From positions 1 to 8,090 of the forward strand of contig DDBE01000125.1 of the NCBI GenBank assembly GCA_002332715.1: DNA of 8,090 bases, given 5' to 3'. Position numbers and translations under genes: made by a program. Positions 1 through 6,115 of the stretch are shown in pieces. The DNA comes from Flavobacteriales bacterium UBA2040. Lineage in GTDB: Bacteria > Bacteroidota > Bacteroidia > Flavobacteriales_D > Crocinitomicaceae. Under the pieces are notes generated by a model. The model was not told where the DNA came from and searched no databases. It saw only the letters and a program-made list of their open reading frames with translations. Numbering within the stretch: the stretch's first letter is position 1; every line of letters starts with the position of its first letter.

Positions 1-376
1 TTTTCGCCGTTTTTTGATTATCAGATCGTAACTCGAAGAAATAACGGGCGTCGGGGACCGTTGTCGTATCGAATTTCACCTTGTTGCCGCCGACTTTGGC
101 CGAACGTTTGTCTATCGATTTAATTTCATTCATTTTTTCGTCCAACAAAAAGATTTCCACTTCTTTGTCTACTTGTAATTCGTAATAGAACTCCACTTCG
201 CCGCTCGCTGGCTGACGTGTAATTGGTTCTAGTATTGCGTACTTTGCTTGATCCACTTCGCCTTTCCCCATTCTAGATAGCAGGCGACGATATAAAATAA
301 AACCGATTAAAACAGAAATAGAAACCAACAATGTTGGAATCGCAACGGAAAAAAATGTGATTTTTAGTACTAACAT
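1..376 (-). CDS. Membrane-anchored protein of unknown function, C-terminus cut by window edge
   Basis: Reading from an ATG at 376, 125 codons are open before the left edge, so the C-terminus is missing. The product begins MLVLKITFFSVAIPTLLVSI, and residues about 5-28 form one hydrophobic helix ending in a basic YRR stop-transfer. After a charged linker, residues about 55-125 look like a beta-sandwich: alternating segments such as EVEFYYELQVDKEVEIFLLD, then a GGNKVKFDTTTVPDARYFFEL pattern. That pattern resembles the FlgD/Ig-like domains common in Bacteroidota exported proteins; this is inference from pattern only. The start codon shares one base with the stop of the DUF493 gene (TAATG), so it is very likely translated by coupling as the fourth gene of the terC operon. 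I do not recognise the family and assign no function. Confidence 0.75.
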   Translation of the reverse strand, partial: MLVLKITFFSVAIPTLLVSISVLIGFILYRRLLSRMGKGEVDQAKYAILEPITRQPASGEVEFYYELQVDKEVEIFLLDEKMNEIKSIDKRSAKVGGNKVKFDTTTVPDARYFFELRSDNQKTAK

Positions 377-639
377 TAAAGAGAAATTAAACCTTTTATT
401 TTTGCAGCTTTCTCATATCTTGAGATTATTGCCTCGGAACTCAGCATCATTTCTTTTACCGTTACACTGACAAACTTGCCGTTTTTTGATTCGTGAAAAG
501 AAATATCTGCCGTTTCATCGAAAAGTGAGGTAGCTCTTGCAATTTGTGCAGGCGTATTCTCTACTATAAACTTGAATAAATACACATTTGGCCATTCTTC
601 TTGGTCTAGTTGCGCTTTTAACTTATCAAAGACTCCCAT
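376..639 (-). CDS. DUF493 (YbeD-like) family protein
   Basis: An 87-residue protein with the features of the DUF493 family (Pfam PF04359), a small ACT/ferredoxin-like fold. Recognisable parts are the N-terminal FDKLKAQLD, then EWPNVYLFKFIVEN, the central SLFDETADISFHESKNGKFVSVTV, and the C-terminal helix after the M-L-S segment (ISRYEKAAKIKGLISL). The length is normal for the family. E. coli YbeD is the best known member, but its role is unsettled and no catalytic residues are evident, so a regulatory or binding role is only a guess. The ATG lies 14 bases inside the preceding 195-residue gene and the stop overlaps the next ATG by one base. This indicates translational coupling within the terC operon. 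Confidence 0.88.
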   Translation of the reverse strand: MGVFDKLKAQLDQEEWPNVYLFKFIVENTPAQIARATSLFDETADISFHESKNGKFVSVTVKEMMLSSEAIISRYEKAAKIKGLISL

Positions 640-1213
640 TTTTCAATTCTTTTTTGCGCCACAAAGATAGTCGTTTTGCTTCGTTCAGTATGGTTTCTTT
701 TCCATCGAATGTTAATTGTTGTAAATCTTCGATGGTTTGTCCACCCGCTTTTTCAAAAGAATGTACAGCCATAGAAAATGTTACTGGTTCCGGATCTTTA
801 GAAAGTAATACATCTTTGATATCAAAGGTATCAGCCAATTCTAAATAAGCCGAATACTGGGTGAATAATTCGATTAAGTTGCGAATCAACTGCACGACTT
901 TCGGGTTGTTTTTCGCACTAAAAATAGCTTGAAACAACTTGGCTTTTTCACTTTCAAAATAAGAATAGGCTTCCAAAAGAGAATTGCTTGCAGGAAAATC
1001 GATGGTTGATGATTTCACATCTGGAAACTCTGAGTCTGTCAAGGTGCGAAAGGCTTCTTCGCGTTTCAGCATTTTTTCCATCCGTTTCTCAAAAAGGGAA
1101 GGAAGGATCGCTCGATTTAAAAAGAATTGCTTGTCTTCGAATAAACGCTCTTCGTACAAATCATATAAATCGTCTTCTTCTTCAAACGGAAAAAATAAAG
1201 TGGCGTTATTCAT
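626..1213 (-). CDS. Conserved-looking hypothetical protein, 195 residues, in terC operon
   Basis: I do not recognise this family. The product is soluble, with no signal peptide or membrane helix, and is predicted almost entirely helical. It starts MNNATLFFPFEEEDDLYDLY, giving an unusually acidic first 30 residues. It continues with basic amphipathic helices around the FEKRMEKMLKREEAF region and ends in a basic tail (RLSLWRKKELKNGSL). There are no cysteines, no nucleotide-binding loop and no obvious catalytic motif. Its ATG lies inside the end of terC (8-base overlap, ATGAATAA) and its own end overlaps the DUF493 start by 14 bases, so it is a real gene in an operon rather than a chance ORF. 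An antisense plus-strand ORF across 984-1340 is a shadow of it. Confidence 0.85.
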   Translation of the reverse strand: MNNATLFFPFEEEDDLYDLYEERLFEDKQFFLNRAILPSLFEKRMEKMLKREEAFRTLTDSEFPDVKSSTIDFPASNSLLEAYSYFESEKAKLFQAIFSAKNNPKVVQLIRNLIELFTQYSAYLELADTFDIKDVLLSKDPEPVTFSMAVHSFEKAGGQTIEDLQQLTFDGKETILNEAKRLSLWRKKELKNGSL

Positions 1214-1973
1214 TGAAATCGATGTTCTTTTCCTTATTTTTATTCATCCGAAGATTAATCATTTCAACTGTCAAAGAGTAAATCATCGCGAAATAAATGT
1301 ATCCTTTTGGCACATGTTGATCGAAGGCTTCGGCAACTAGAACAACTCCAATGGTCACCAAAAATGCTAAAGCGATCATTTTCACCGTTGGACGATTGAT
1401 AATAAATTCACTAATTGGTTTCGCAAAAATCATCATGACGAACATGGAAACAATTACGGCCAAATATATAATAATCATAGGGTTGTGATGTGTTTCTTTT
1501 GCCATGCCGTTGGTCATTCCAATTGCGGTAATAATGGAATCGAAGCTAAACACGATGTCGACCAACAAGATTTGAATGATAATCGCTTTTAAACTTTTCT
1601 TCTTGTTTGATGCATTCGGATCGGCGTGTTTGTGGATCATGCTGTCGTGCATTTCCATCGTGCTTTTGTAAATGAGGAAAAGTCCACCAATGAGCAAAAC
1701 AAGCTTTTGTCCTGTCATTTCCCAGCCAAAAATGGTGGTGAAAGGTTCGGTTAATCCCATAATCCAACCGACGACCGTTAACAAAATAAGGCGAATAATG
1801 AGTGCCAATGACAAACCAATGTTTCGCGCTTTGCGACGCTCAGTTGATTCTAAAGGTTCCGTGATGATAGAGATGAAGATGATGTTGTCTATACCCAAAA
1901 TGATTTCCAAAAGACTCAAAACTACAAAGTAGAAAAGTCCTGTGGCAGTTAGTATTACGGCAAAATCGAGCAT
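1206..1973 (-). CDS. TerC family integral membrane protein, probable metal ion exporter
   Basis: A 255-residue polytopic membrane protein of the TerC family (Pfam PF03741), with about seven hydrophobic segments. Family signatures are visible: residues 20-34 SLLEIILGIDNIIFI carry E23, D29 and N30, and residues 137-147 LVDIVFSFDSI carry D139 and D145. These paired acidic motifs in membrane helices are the expected metal-binding sites. A cytosolic-type loop at about 107-127 is rich in His and Lys (H109, H114, H116, then NKKKS). E215, H220 and E237 in the last helices may add ligands. TerC, Alx and YkoY-type members are linked to manganese export and to metal loading of secreted enzymes. No other tellurite-resistance gene is present, so a housekeeping metal role is more likely than tellurite resistance. 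It is the first gene of a four-gene minus-strand operon and overlaps its successor by 8 bases. Confidence 0.93.
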   Translation of the reverse strand: MLDFAVILTATGLFYFVVLSLLEIILGIDNIIFISIITEPLESTERRKARNIGLSLALIIRLILLTVVGWIMGLTEPFTTIFGWEMTGQKLVLLIGGLFLIYKSTMEMHDSMIHKHADPNASNKKKSLKAIIIQILLVDIVFSFDSIITAIGMTNGMAKETHHNPMIIIYLAVIVSMFVMMIFAKPISEFIINRPTVKMIALAFLVTIGVVLVAEAFDQHVPKGYIYFAMIYSLTVEMINLRMNKNKEKNIDFNE

Positions 1974-2007
1974 ATTATTTTGAGTTGATTTTGAGCTGTA
2001 AAACTAC

Positions 2008-2042
2008 GAAATATAAACAGCAGAATTGTGCGGATGTCACAA
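2008..2042 (-). promoter_or_regulatory. Weak candidate promoter for the terC operon
   Basis: On the minus strand, TATATTTC at 2015-2008 matches seven of eight positions of the Bacteroidota -7 box TAnnTTTG. A TTG at 2042-2040 could serve as the -33 element, but the 24-base spacing is longer than usual. The box would give a leader of roughly 30 bases before the terC ATG at 1973. An overlapping alternative, AATTTTTG at 2047-2040, also matches seven of eight positions but has no -33 partner. Confidence 0.25.
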
Positions 2043-2105
2043 AAATTGGAAGGGGAAATCATAAGAAAGAATAATCTATAAAAACCTGATACCCTTGAAT
2101 CGAAC

Positions 2106-2128
2106 TCAGCCTTTAAAATACAGGCTGA
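2106..2128. repeat. Perfect 7-bp inverted repeat (hairpin) between the barrel gene and terC
   Basis: TCAGCCT at 2106-2112 pairs with AGGCTGA at 2122-2128 around a 9-base AT-rich loop. It lies 92 bases past the stop of the barrel gene and about 130 bases before terC, in the direction of transcription. No uridine tract follows the stem directly on either strand; on the minus strand the next run of T is about 20 bases beyond. A canonical intrinsic terminator is therefore not supported. It could be a mRNA 3'-end stabiliser, a leader structure of terC or a chance dyad. Confidence 0.5.
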
Positions 2129-2219
2129 AGGCATGAAGTACCTTTAACCATAATGACTTTTAAAAAAAGAAATGGTTAACAATAGATTTATTTTATCCAA
2201 TGAGATCAATTCTTTACAA

Positions 2220-3182
2220 TTATAAAGATCGGTACCATTGAACCATCGGAATTGGCACTGGTACTATGTCATTATCGTAAAAAATTCCTGTAAAACCAAA
2301 TTGAAAAGCTTGACCTTCAGCTTGATGCCATCTGAGTCCAGGAATCAATAACCCAAACCCAGGACGACTGCGATTTTCCTCGTAGGTAACCAATTGGGAT
2401 TCATACATCATCGTCGTCGGATTATACACCTCCTGGTTATACGAAGTTGTAACAAAATCATCCGCAGTTGGCATCAAAATAAAAGAATCAAACACCAAAG
2501 TGATTTTTGGTGAAAGTTTTACCATTCCAGCAACACTCGTAATCCAGCGGCCTTCAGCACCATTTCCTGCCCAAATAGCACCATATCCGCTAGAAAATGC
2601 AATGTTTGTACGACGATCCCCAAATGAAAGTGTTGCGAATGGCAGAGCACCACCAAAATCAGGTATGATCCAGGTTCCTGTCCCCAATAATCCACCAAGG
2701 GCTATATGAGCGTTATCGGACAGTTGCCAACTTTTTTTTATCGTTCCGATTATAGGTATTCCTATCCACGAAGTCATAACGCCAACCCCAAAATTGTTAC
2801 CTAAGCCAAATTGAAAATCAGGCCCAAAAAGATTCCATTGCACATAATGCTCTCCTTTAACAACAGGAAGTCCATTGGTAGTTAAAAAGTATCGTGTCGC
2901 AAATTTATCGTCTCCAATGAAGGTGCCACTTGCGTTAAAATCTTTAGTGTCGATAATTTCCATCTTCTTAATCACATGCTGTGGAATATAGACTTCTCTG
3001 TTATCCTTAGTTATAATTAATACCTCACGCGCGTCTTGCTTTAGGATCTTACCAAAGAGTTCACCACCATCCGTCTTAATAATACGGTATACATTGGTGT
3101 CTGCTTTTGGCATTGTGTCAGCTTGAGAGTGAACACAGAACGAAATGAAAAAGGAAATAGAAATTAATAAAAGAATTTTCAT
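2220..3182 (-). CDS. Exported protein of unknown function with probable outer-membrane beta barrel
   Basis: A 320-residue product. Residues 1-21 form a Sec signal peptide (MKILLLISISFFISFCVHSQA), probably cut after VHSQA. C16 is preceded by I-S-F, which is a poor lipobox, so a lipoprotein is unlikely. Residues about 32-76 form a small beta domain: DGGELFGKILKQD, then REVLIITKDNREVYIP, then a final I-x-K-M strand. This is an SH3/Sm-like pattern common in Bacteroidota envelope proteins. From about residue 95 to the end come alternating aromatic and glycine-rich strands (for example GPDFQFGLGNNFGVGVMTSW and WIIPDFGGALPFATLSFGDR), ending WYRSL, as in outer-membrane barrels. I do not recognise a named family. 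No SusC/D or porin partner is adjacent. The ATG follows an A-rich stretch rather than a Shine-Dalgarno site, normal for this phylum. Confidence 0.85.
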   Translation of the reverse strand: MKILLLISISFFISFCVHSQADTMPKADTNVYRIIKTDGGELFGKILKQDAREVLIITKDNREVYIPQHVIKKMEIIDTKDFNASGTFIGDDKFATRYFLTTNGLPVVKGEHYVQWNLFGPDFQFGLGNNFGVGVMTSWIGIPIIGTIKKSWQLSDNAHIALGGLLGTGTWIIPDFGGALPFATLSFGDRRTNIAFSSGYGAIWAGNGAEGRWITSVAGMVKLSPKITLVFDSFILMPTADDFVTTSYNQEVYNPTTMMYESQLVTYEENRSRPGFGLLIPGLRWHQAEGQAFQFGFTGIFYDNDIVPVPIPMVQWYRSL

Positions 3183-3312
3183 AATATGTTTTTTCTAATT
3201 TTAATAGCAAGTTAATAATTAAAACAAGACTTGATGAAATTATTGAAACCCAAATGACTCAGTTCGATTTATTTTCTCACCTTTTGTTTAAACTTCCTAT
3301 TTCCCATAAATT

Positions 3313-3331
3313 AAGCATTGAGTGAATGCTT
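3313..3331. promoter_or_regulatory. Perfect 7-bp dyad, possible operator between divergent genes
   Basis: AAGCATT at 3313-3319 is mirrored by AATGCTT at 3325-3331 with a 5-base spacer. It sits in the 198-base region between the divergently transcribed barrel gene (start 3182) and SOUL gene (start 3381). Its centre is about 32 bases upstream of the candidate SOUL -7 box, a position where a dimeric regulator could act. No gene transcribed toward it ends nearby, so a terminator role makes little sense. No regulator gene is in the window. Confidence 0.4.
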
Positions 3332-3349
3332 CAGTCTTTTATTAATAAA

Positions 3350-3357
3350 CATTTTTG
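3350..3357 (+). promoter_or_regulatory. Weak candidate -7 box for the SOUL-family gene
   Basis: CATTTTTG matches seven of eight positions of TAnnTTTG and would place transcription start close to 3363, giving a leader of roughly 17 bases before the ATG at 3381. No TTG is at the expected -33 distance. If real, it starts transcription downstream of the alternative TTG codon at 3318 and so supports the ATG at 3381. Confidence 0.25.
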
Positions 3358-3380
3358 TGTCATTTCTTGTTTCAATTAAT

Positions 3381-3965
3381 ATGAAAAGATTTATGATTAT
3401 TCTAGGGGTTTTTATTGGTATATTTATTCTTTTTGAAATTTACATTCTCATCAGTCGAAACACGATAGAAAGCTATCCCTATAAGGTTATGGAAAAATAT
3501 GACAATTTTGAAATTCGAACCTATGAGGCAAGCCTGTTTACCTCGGTGAAATTACCAATGAAAGACTACAAAAGGGCATCGAGTAGCGGATTTCGTCAAT
3601 TGGCGGGTTATATTTTTGGTGGAAACGAAACAAATAAAAAAATAGCTATGACTTCACCTGTGGTAATGTCCATTGACGATTCGACTGAAATGATGTTTAT
3701 GGTACCTAAAAAACTCAAGAAGGAGAAGTTACCAAAGCCCAATCAAAACTCGATTGTGTTCAAGGAAATGCCTGAGAAAAAAATGGCAGCTTTTCGTTTT
3801 GGCGGCTGGGCGAGTGACGAAAAAATAGAAAGGTACAAGAAGAGGTTAACTGCCGCATTGGACGCGAAGGGCATTAAACATACAGGTCGTTTCTGTTATT
3901 TCGGATACAACCCACCTTTTGATATTCTGTTTAGAAAAAATGAGGTTGTTGTGGAGTTGGATTAA
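3381..3965 (+). CDS. SOUL-family (heme-binding protein-like) membrane-anchored protein
   Basis: A 194-residue member of the SOUL/p22HBP family (Pfam PF04832). Diagnostic segments in order are: P-Y-K-V (33-36), NFEIRTYEASL (42-52), SGFRQLAGYIFGGN (69-82) with the near-invariant IFGGN, KIAMTSPV (87-94), MMFMVPKKL (104-112), FRFGGWASDEKI (138-149), and a C-terminal GYNPPFDILFRKNEV. Residues about 4-25 form a hydrophobic helix (MIILGVFIGIFILFEIYILI), so the domain is probably held at the inner membrane facing the periplasm. Family members bind heme or tetrapyrroles in animals; the bacterial role is poorly known, and the only histidine here is H167, so heme binding is not assured. The ATG at 3381 fits the anchor. 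A TTG at 3318 in the same frame would add 21 residues lying on the dyad and promoter region and is less likely. It converges directly on the CDGSH gene. Confidence 0.93.
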   Translation: MKRFMIILGVFIGIFILFEIYILISRNTIESYPYKVMEKYDNFEIRTYEASLFTSVKLPMKDYKRASSSGFRQLAGYIFGGNETNKKIAMTSPVVMSIDDSTEMMFMVPKKLKKEKLPKPNQNSIVFKEMPEKKMAAFRFGGWASDEKIERYKKRLTAALDAKGIKHTGRFCYFGYNPPFDILFRKNEVVVELD

Positions 3966-4208
3966 TCACAATGTCTCGTGCGATCCATCGCAAAAAGGTG
4001 CATTTCTCGATTGTTTGCATGCACACATGGCGGCTTTTCTGTTTTCTTGAGGTTTAAGCACGCTCGGAGCGAAACTTGATCCTTTGTGAGAACCGTCGCA
4101 CCAAGGCTGATTGGTAGACATTCCACACGTACACCAGGCATAGGTTTTATCTTTTTCTAGATCTTGTATAATGGGCGCTTTACCGGCAACTTTTCCGTTT
4201 TCTGACAT
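3966..4208 (-). CDS. Double CDGSH iron-sulfur domain protein
   Basis: An 80-residue protein with two complete CDGSH-type sites (Pfam PF09360). The first has C26, C28, C37 and H41 (CTCGMSTNQPWCDGSH); the second has C62, C64, C73 and H77 (CACKQSRNAPFCDGSH). Each three-Cys/one-His set is expected to hold one [2Fe-2S] cluster, so a two-cluster monomer of the bacterial tandem-CDGSH type is predicted. Such proteins are linked to electron transfer or cluster handling, but no specific partner is known. No membrane anchor or signal peptide is present, so it is cytosolic. Its stop (TGA, 3968-3966) directly abuts the stop of the convergent SOUL gene (TAA, 3963-3965). It lies 191 bases downstream of menD on the same strand and may be partly co-transcribed with it. 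Confidence 0.95.
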   Translation of the reverse strand: MSENGKVAGKAPIIQDLEKDKTYAWCTCGMSTNQPWCDGSHKGSSFAPSVLKPQENRKAAMCACKQSRNAPFCDGSHETL

Positions 4209-4369
4209 ATTTTTTGATTTACTTAATTTTTAACGATTTTATGTTTTTCCAATCCATTTTCCGTTTGGAGAACAATGGTTATCTGAAAAAATTCATAATT
4301 ACATTTTAATTCCCTCACAGGTTAAAAGTATACTAAACAATTTATACACATACAATTCTCTAAATGGTT

Positions 4370-4377
4370 CAAACCTA
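4370..4377 (-). promoter_or_regulatory. Perfect -7-type box just past menD, possible promoter of the CDGSH gene
   Basis: The minus-strand octamer TAGGTTTG (4377-4370) matches TAnnTTTG fully and lies 22 bases beyond the menD stop. A TTG at 4389-4387 is too close to be a -33 element and no better one is seen, so the call rests on the single box. It would give the CDGSH gene its own transcript with a leader near 155 bases. The leader (4209-4365) shows no ORF, strong hairpin or recognised riboswitch. Confidence 0.28.
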
Positions 4378-4399
4378 TCCGCGTTCCAATATCATTGCA

Positions 4400-6115
4400 T
4401 CATTTTAAAGCTGCAAAATAACTTTTCAATACCTCAGGATTTACATCTGTGTCGGTAAAAATCTCAATCAATTTCGGTCGGCCATCCCCTTCATACTGAT
4501 AGAATGCTTCCATGTGTCCATGGAGTTCTTCTGTGTTTCTAGCGGAGAAATACTCAATTTCAAAAGCTTTGCAAATGTGTTCGGCAGAATGCTGGTGTTC
4601 GGCTACGAAGTATTTTTTGTATTGCTTGGTAGAATTGGGACCCGGAATAATTTTAAAAATCCCGCCGCCTTCGTTGTTAATTAAGAAAATACGAAGATTA
4701 GGCGTTAAGAATTTGTTCCAGAGGGCATTGCTATCGTAGAAAAAGCTGATATCGCCTGTGAAGTGTACGTGCCATGAGTCTTTGTTTGCGAAAGCGGCGC
4801 CAGCTGCAGTACTCATACTTCCATCGATGCCGCTTGTTCCACGATTCGATTGATAGGTCACCGAAGCTATGGGGTCGAACAATTGTGCGTAGCGCACAAC
4901 GCTCGAATTTCCGAGGTGAACGACACTCATTTCGGGCAAGCAATCGTTTAGAATAGAGAAGACTTTTAAATCGGAGAAAGATGTACTTTTACAAAATTTA
5001 GTCGTTTTTTCTTGGTTAATAAAGTCGATGCTTTTCCATTTGGAATCGTATAATTCTACTCTGTTTCGGGGCGCTTCGTTCAGTTTTCTGATAAAGCTGT
5101 TCGGCGCACATTCCACCGATTCTGAAAGGTGACGGAAAGTGTCCATTTCTGGAAACGCATAGCCAACTCGCCAATGATTTTTGATTTCCCAATCGCGGAA
5201 CAAGTCCTTTATTTTTTTAGAGACTATCGCTCCGCCCAAAGTGATGAGTATTTCAGGAATAAAATCAGAATTGTTTCGGTCCAAATGTTCGATGGTTCTG
5301 TCTATGCAATGCACAAACTTTAAATCATACAAATTAGAGGTATTTTCCACCATAATGAGCACCGTCGGATCTTCGGACATGGTTTTCAATTGGTCTAATA
5401 AAGCTCTGTTTTTAGGCATTTGACCGCATAGTACAATCTTCTTTTTGGCCGCCGACCATTGATTTTGAAAAAGTGCCCAATCGAGAGTAGTTGAATTCTC
5501 TATATTGGATTTAGTTTGGTCAGCATAACTGAGGCATTTAGCTTGAGCGGAATTAAAATCAGACACTTCGATTGTGCTGTATAAAGGCTCCTCCAAAGCA
5601 AAGTTGATATGAACTGGCCCCGACCATTCACCTTTTGCTTTATTGATAATATCGAGCGTTTCCATGCAGAGAAACTGATAGTAATGTTCAGTCTCGTATT
5701 TGTCCTCCAGTTGAATGAAACTGTGCACATGGGACCCGAAAACATTGTCTTGCATAATCGTTTGCCCGTCACCATGATTGATCCATTCTTGCGGACGATC
5801 GGCGCTGATGACGATTAGAGGAATATTTTGGTAATACGCTTCAGCAACCGCTGGAAAATAATTTAGGACAGCTGAACCGGAAGTACATAAAACAGCAATA
5901 GGTTCTTGTAATTGGAGCGCCATTCCGATGGCGAAAAATCCAGCACTACGCTCGTCATGCACTAAAATCGTTTTCACTTCGGGATGTTCGTTAAATGAAA
6001 TGGTCAAAGGTGCGTTTCTCGATCCTGGAGAAATGACCACATGTTTTAAGCCTGCGGCAACACATGATTCAACGAACAAATGAACGTTCTTTTTAGCGCT
6101 CGTCAAATAACTCAT
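4400..6115 (-). CDS. menD: 2-succinyl-5-enolpyruvyl-6-hydroxy-3-cyclohexene-1-carboxylate (SEPHCHC) synthase
   Basis: This thiamine-diphosphate enzyme decarboxylates 2-oxoglutarate and adds the product to isochorismate, the second step of o-succinylbenzoate-type menaquinone synthesis, in the cytosol. The product is 571 residues, normal for MenD. The N-terminal Pyr domain has VISPGSRNAPL (27-37, R33 in the substrate pocket), HDERSAGFFAIG (53-64) with E55 as the ThDP-activating glutamate, and TSGSAVLNYFPAVAEA (78-93). A middle domain follows. The C-terminal PP domain has NRGTSGIDGSMSTAAG (424-439) and the ThDP/Mg motif starting GDISFFYDSNALW at 454 and ending with NN at 480-481, then GGGIFKIIPG. 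All key parts are present and the frame is intact. Its ATG overlaps the menF TGA as ATGA, so the two are translationally coupled. No terminator-like hairpin follows the stop. Confidence 0.97.
   Translation of the reverse strand: MSYLTSAKKNVHLFVESCVAAGLKHVVISPGSRNAPLTISFNEHPEVKTILVHDERSAGFFAIGMALQLQEPIAVLCTSGSAVLNYFPAVAEAYYQNIPLIVISADRPQEWINHGDGQTIMQDNVFGSHVHSFIQLEDKYETEHYYQFLCMETLDIINKAKGEWSGPVHINFALEEPLYSTIEVSDFNSAQAKCLSYADQTKSNIENSTTLDWALFQNQWSAAKKKIVLCGQMPKNRALLDQLKTMSEDPTVLIMVENTSNLYDLKFVHCIDRTIEHLDRNNSDFIPEILITLGGAIVSKKIKDLFRDWEIKNHWRVGYAFPEMDTFRHLSESVECAPNSFIRKLNEAPRNRVELYDSKWKSIDFINQEKTTKFCKSTSFSDLKVFSILNDCLPEMSVVHLGNSSVVRYAQLFDPIASVTYQSNRGTSGIDGSMSTAAGAAFANKDSWHVHFTGDISFFYDSNALWNKFLTPNLRIFLINNEGGGIFKIIPGPNSTKQYKKYFVAEHQHSAEHICKAFEIEYFSARNTEELHGHMEAFYQYEGDGRPKLIEIFTDTDVNPEVLKSYFAALK

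Noticed and set aside
1320..1336. Palindrome CGAAGGCTTCG resembling part of the REP-like repeat
   Set aside because: It is explained by the terC codons for A-E-A-F-D and shares no flank with the repeats at 7524 and 7973.
984..1340. Long plus-strand open frame antisense to the 195-residue gene and terC
   Set aside because: The composition is poor (serine and lysine runs), there is no family resemblance, and it is fully covered by better supported minus-strand genes that overlap as an operon.
1206..1973. Tellurite-resistance locus
   Set aside because: Only the TerC-family gene is present; no TerD, TerZ, TerA or TerB-like gene is seen, so the name reflects the family and not a resistance cluster.
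2090..2165. tRNA-like string with TTCGATTC on the minus strand near a 7-bp stem
   Set aside because: The T-arm flanks do not pair beyond one base pair, no acceptor stem closes, and the loop of the supposed anticodon stem has nine bases.
1974..2200. yybP-ykoY manganese riboswitch upstream of terC
   Set aside because: None of the consensus segments of that riboswitch were found on the minus strand; only an isolated hairpin is present.
3318..3380. TTG start for the SOUL-family gene 63 bases upstream of the ATG
   Set aside because: The added 21 residues lie over the dyad and the candidate promoter. The ATG at 3381 gives a normal signal anchor MKRFMIILG.
3979..3992. Palindrome TGCGATCCATCGCA near the end of the CDGSH gene as a SOUL terminator
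   Set aside because: It encodes the C-D-G-S-H motif. On the plus strand it is followed by A residues rather than T, and the loop would be only two bases unless a pair opens.
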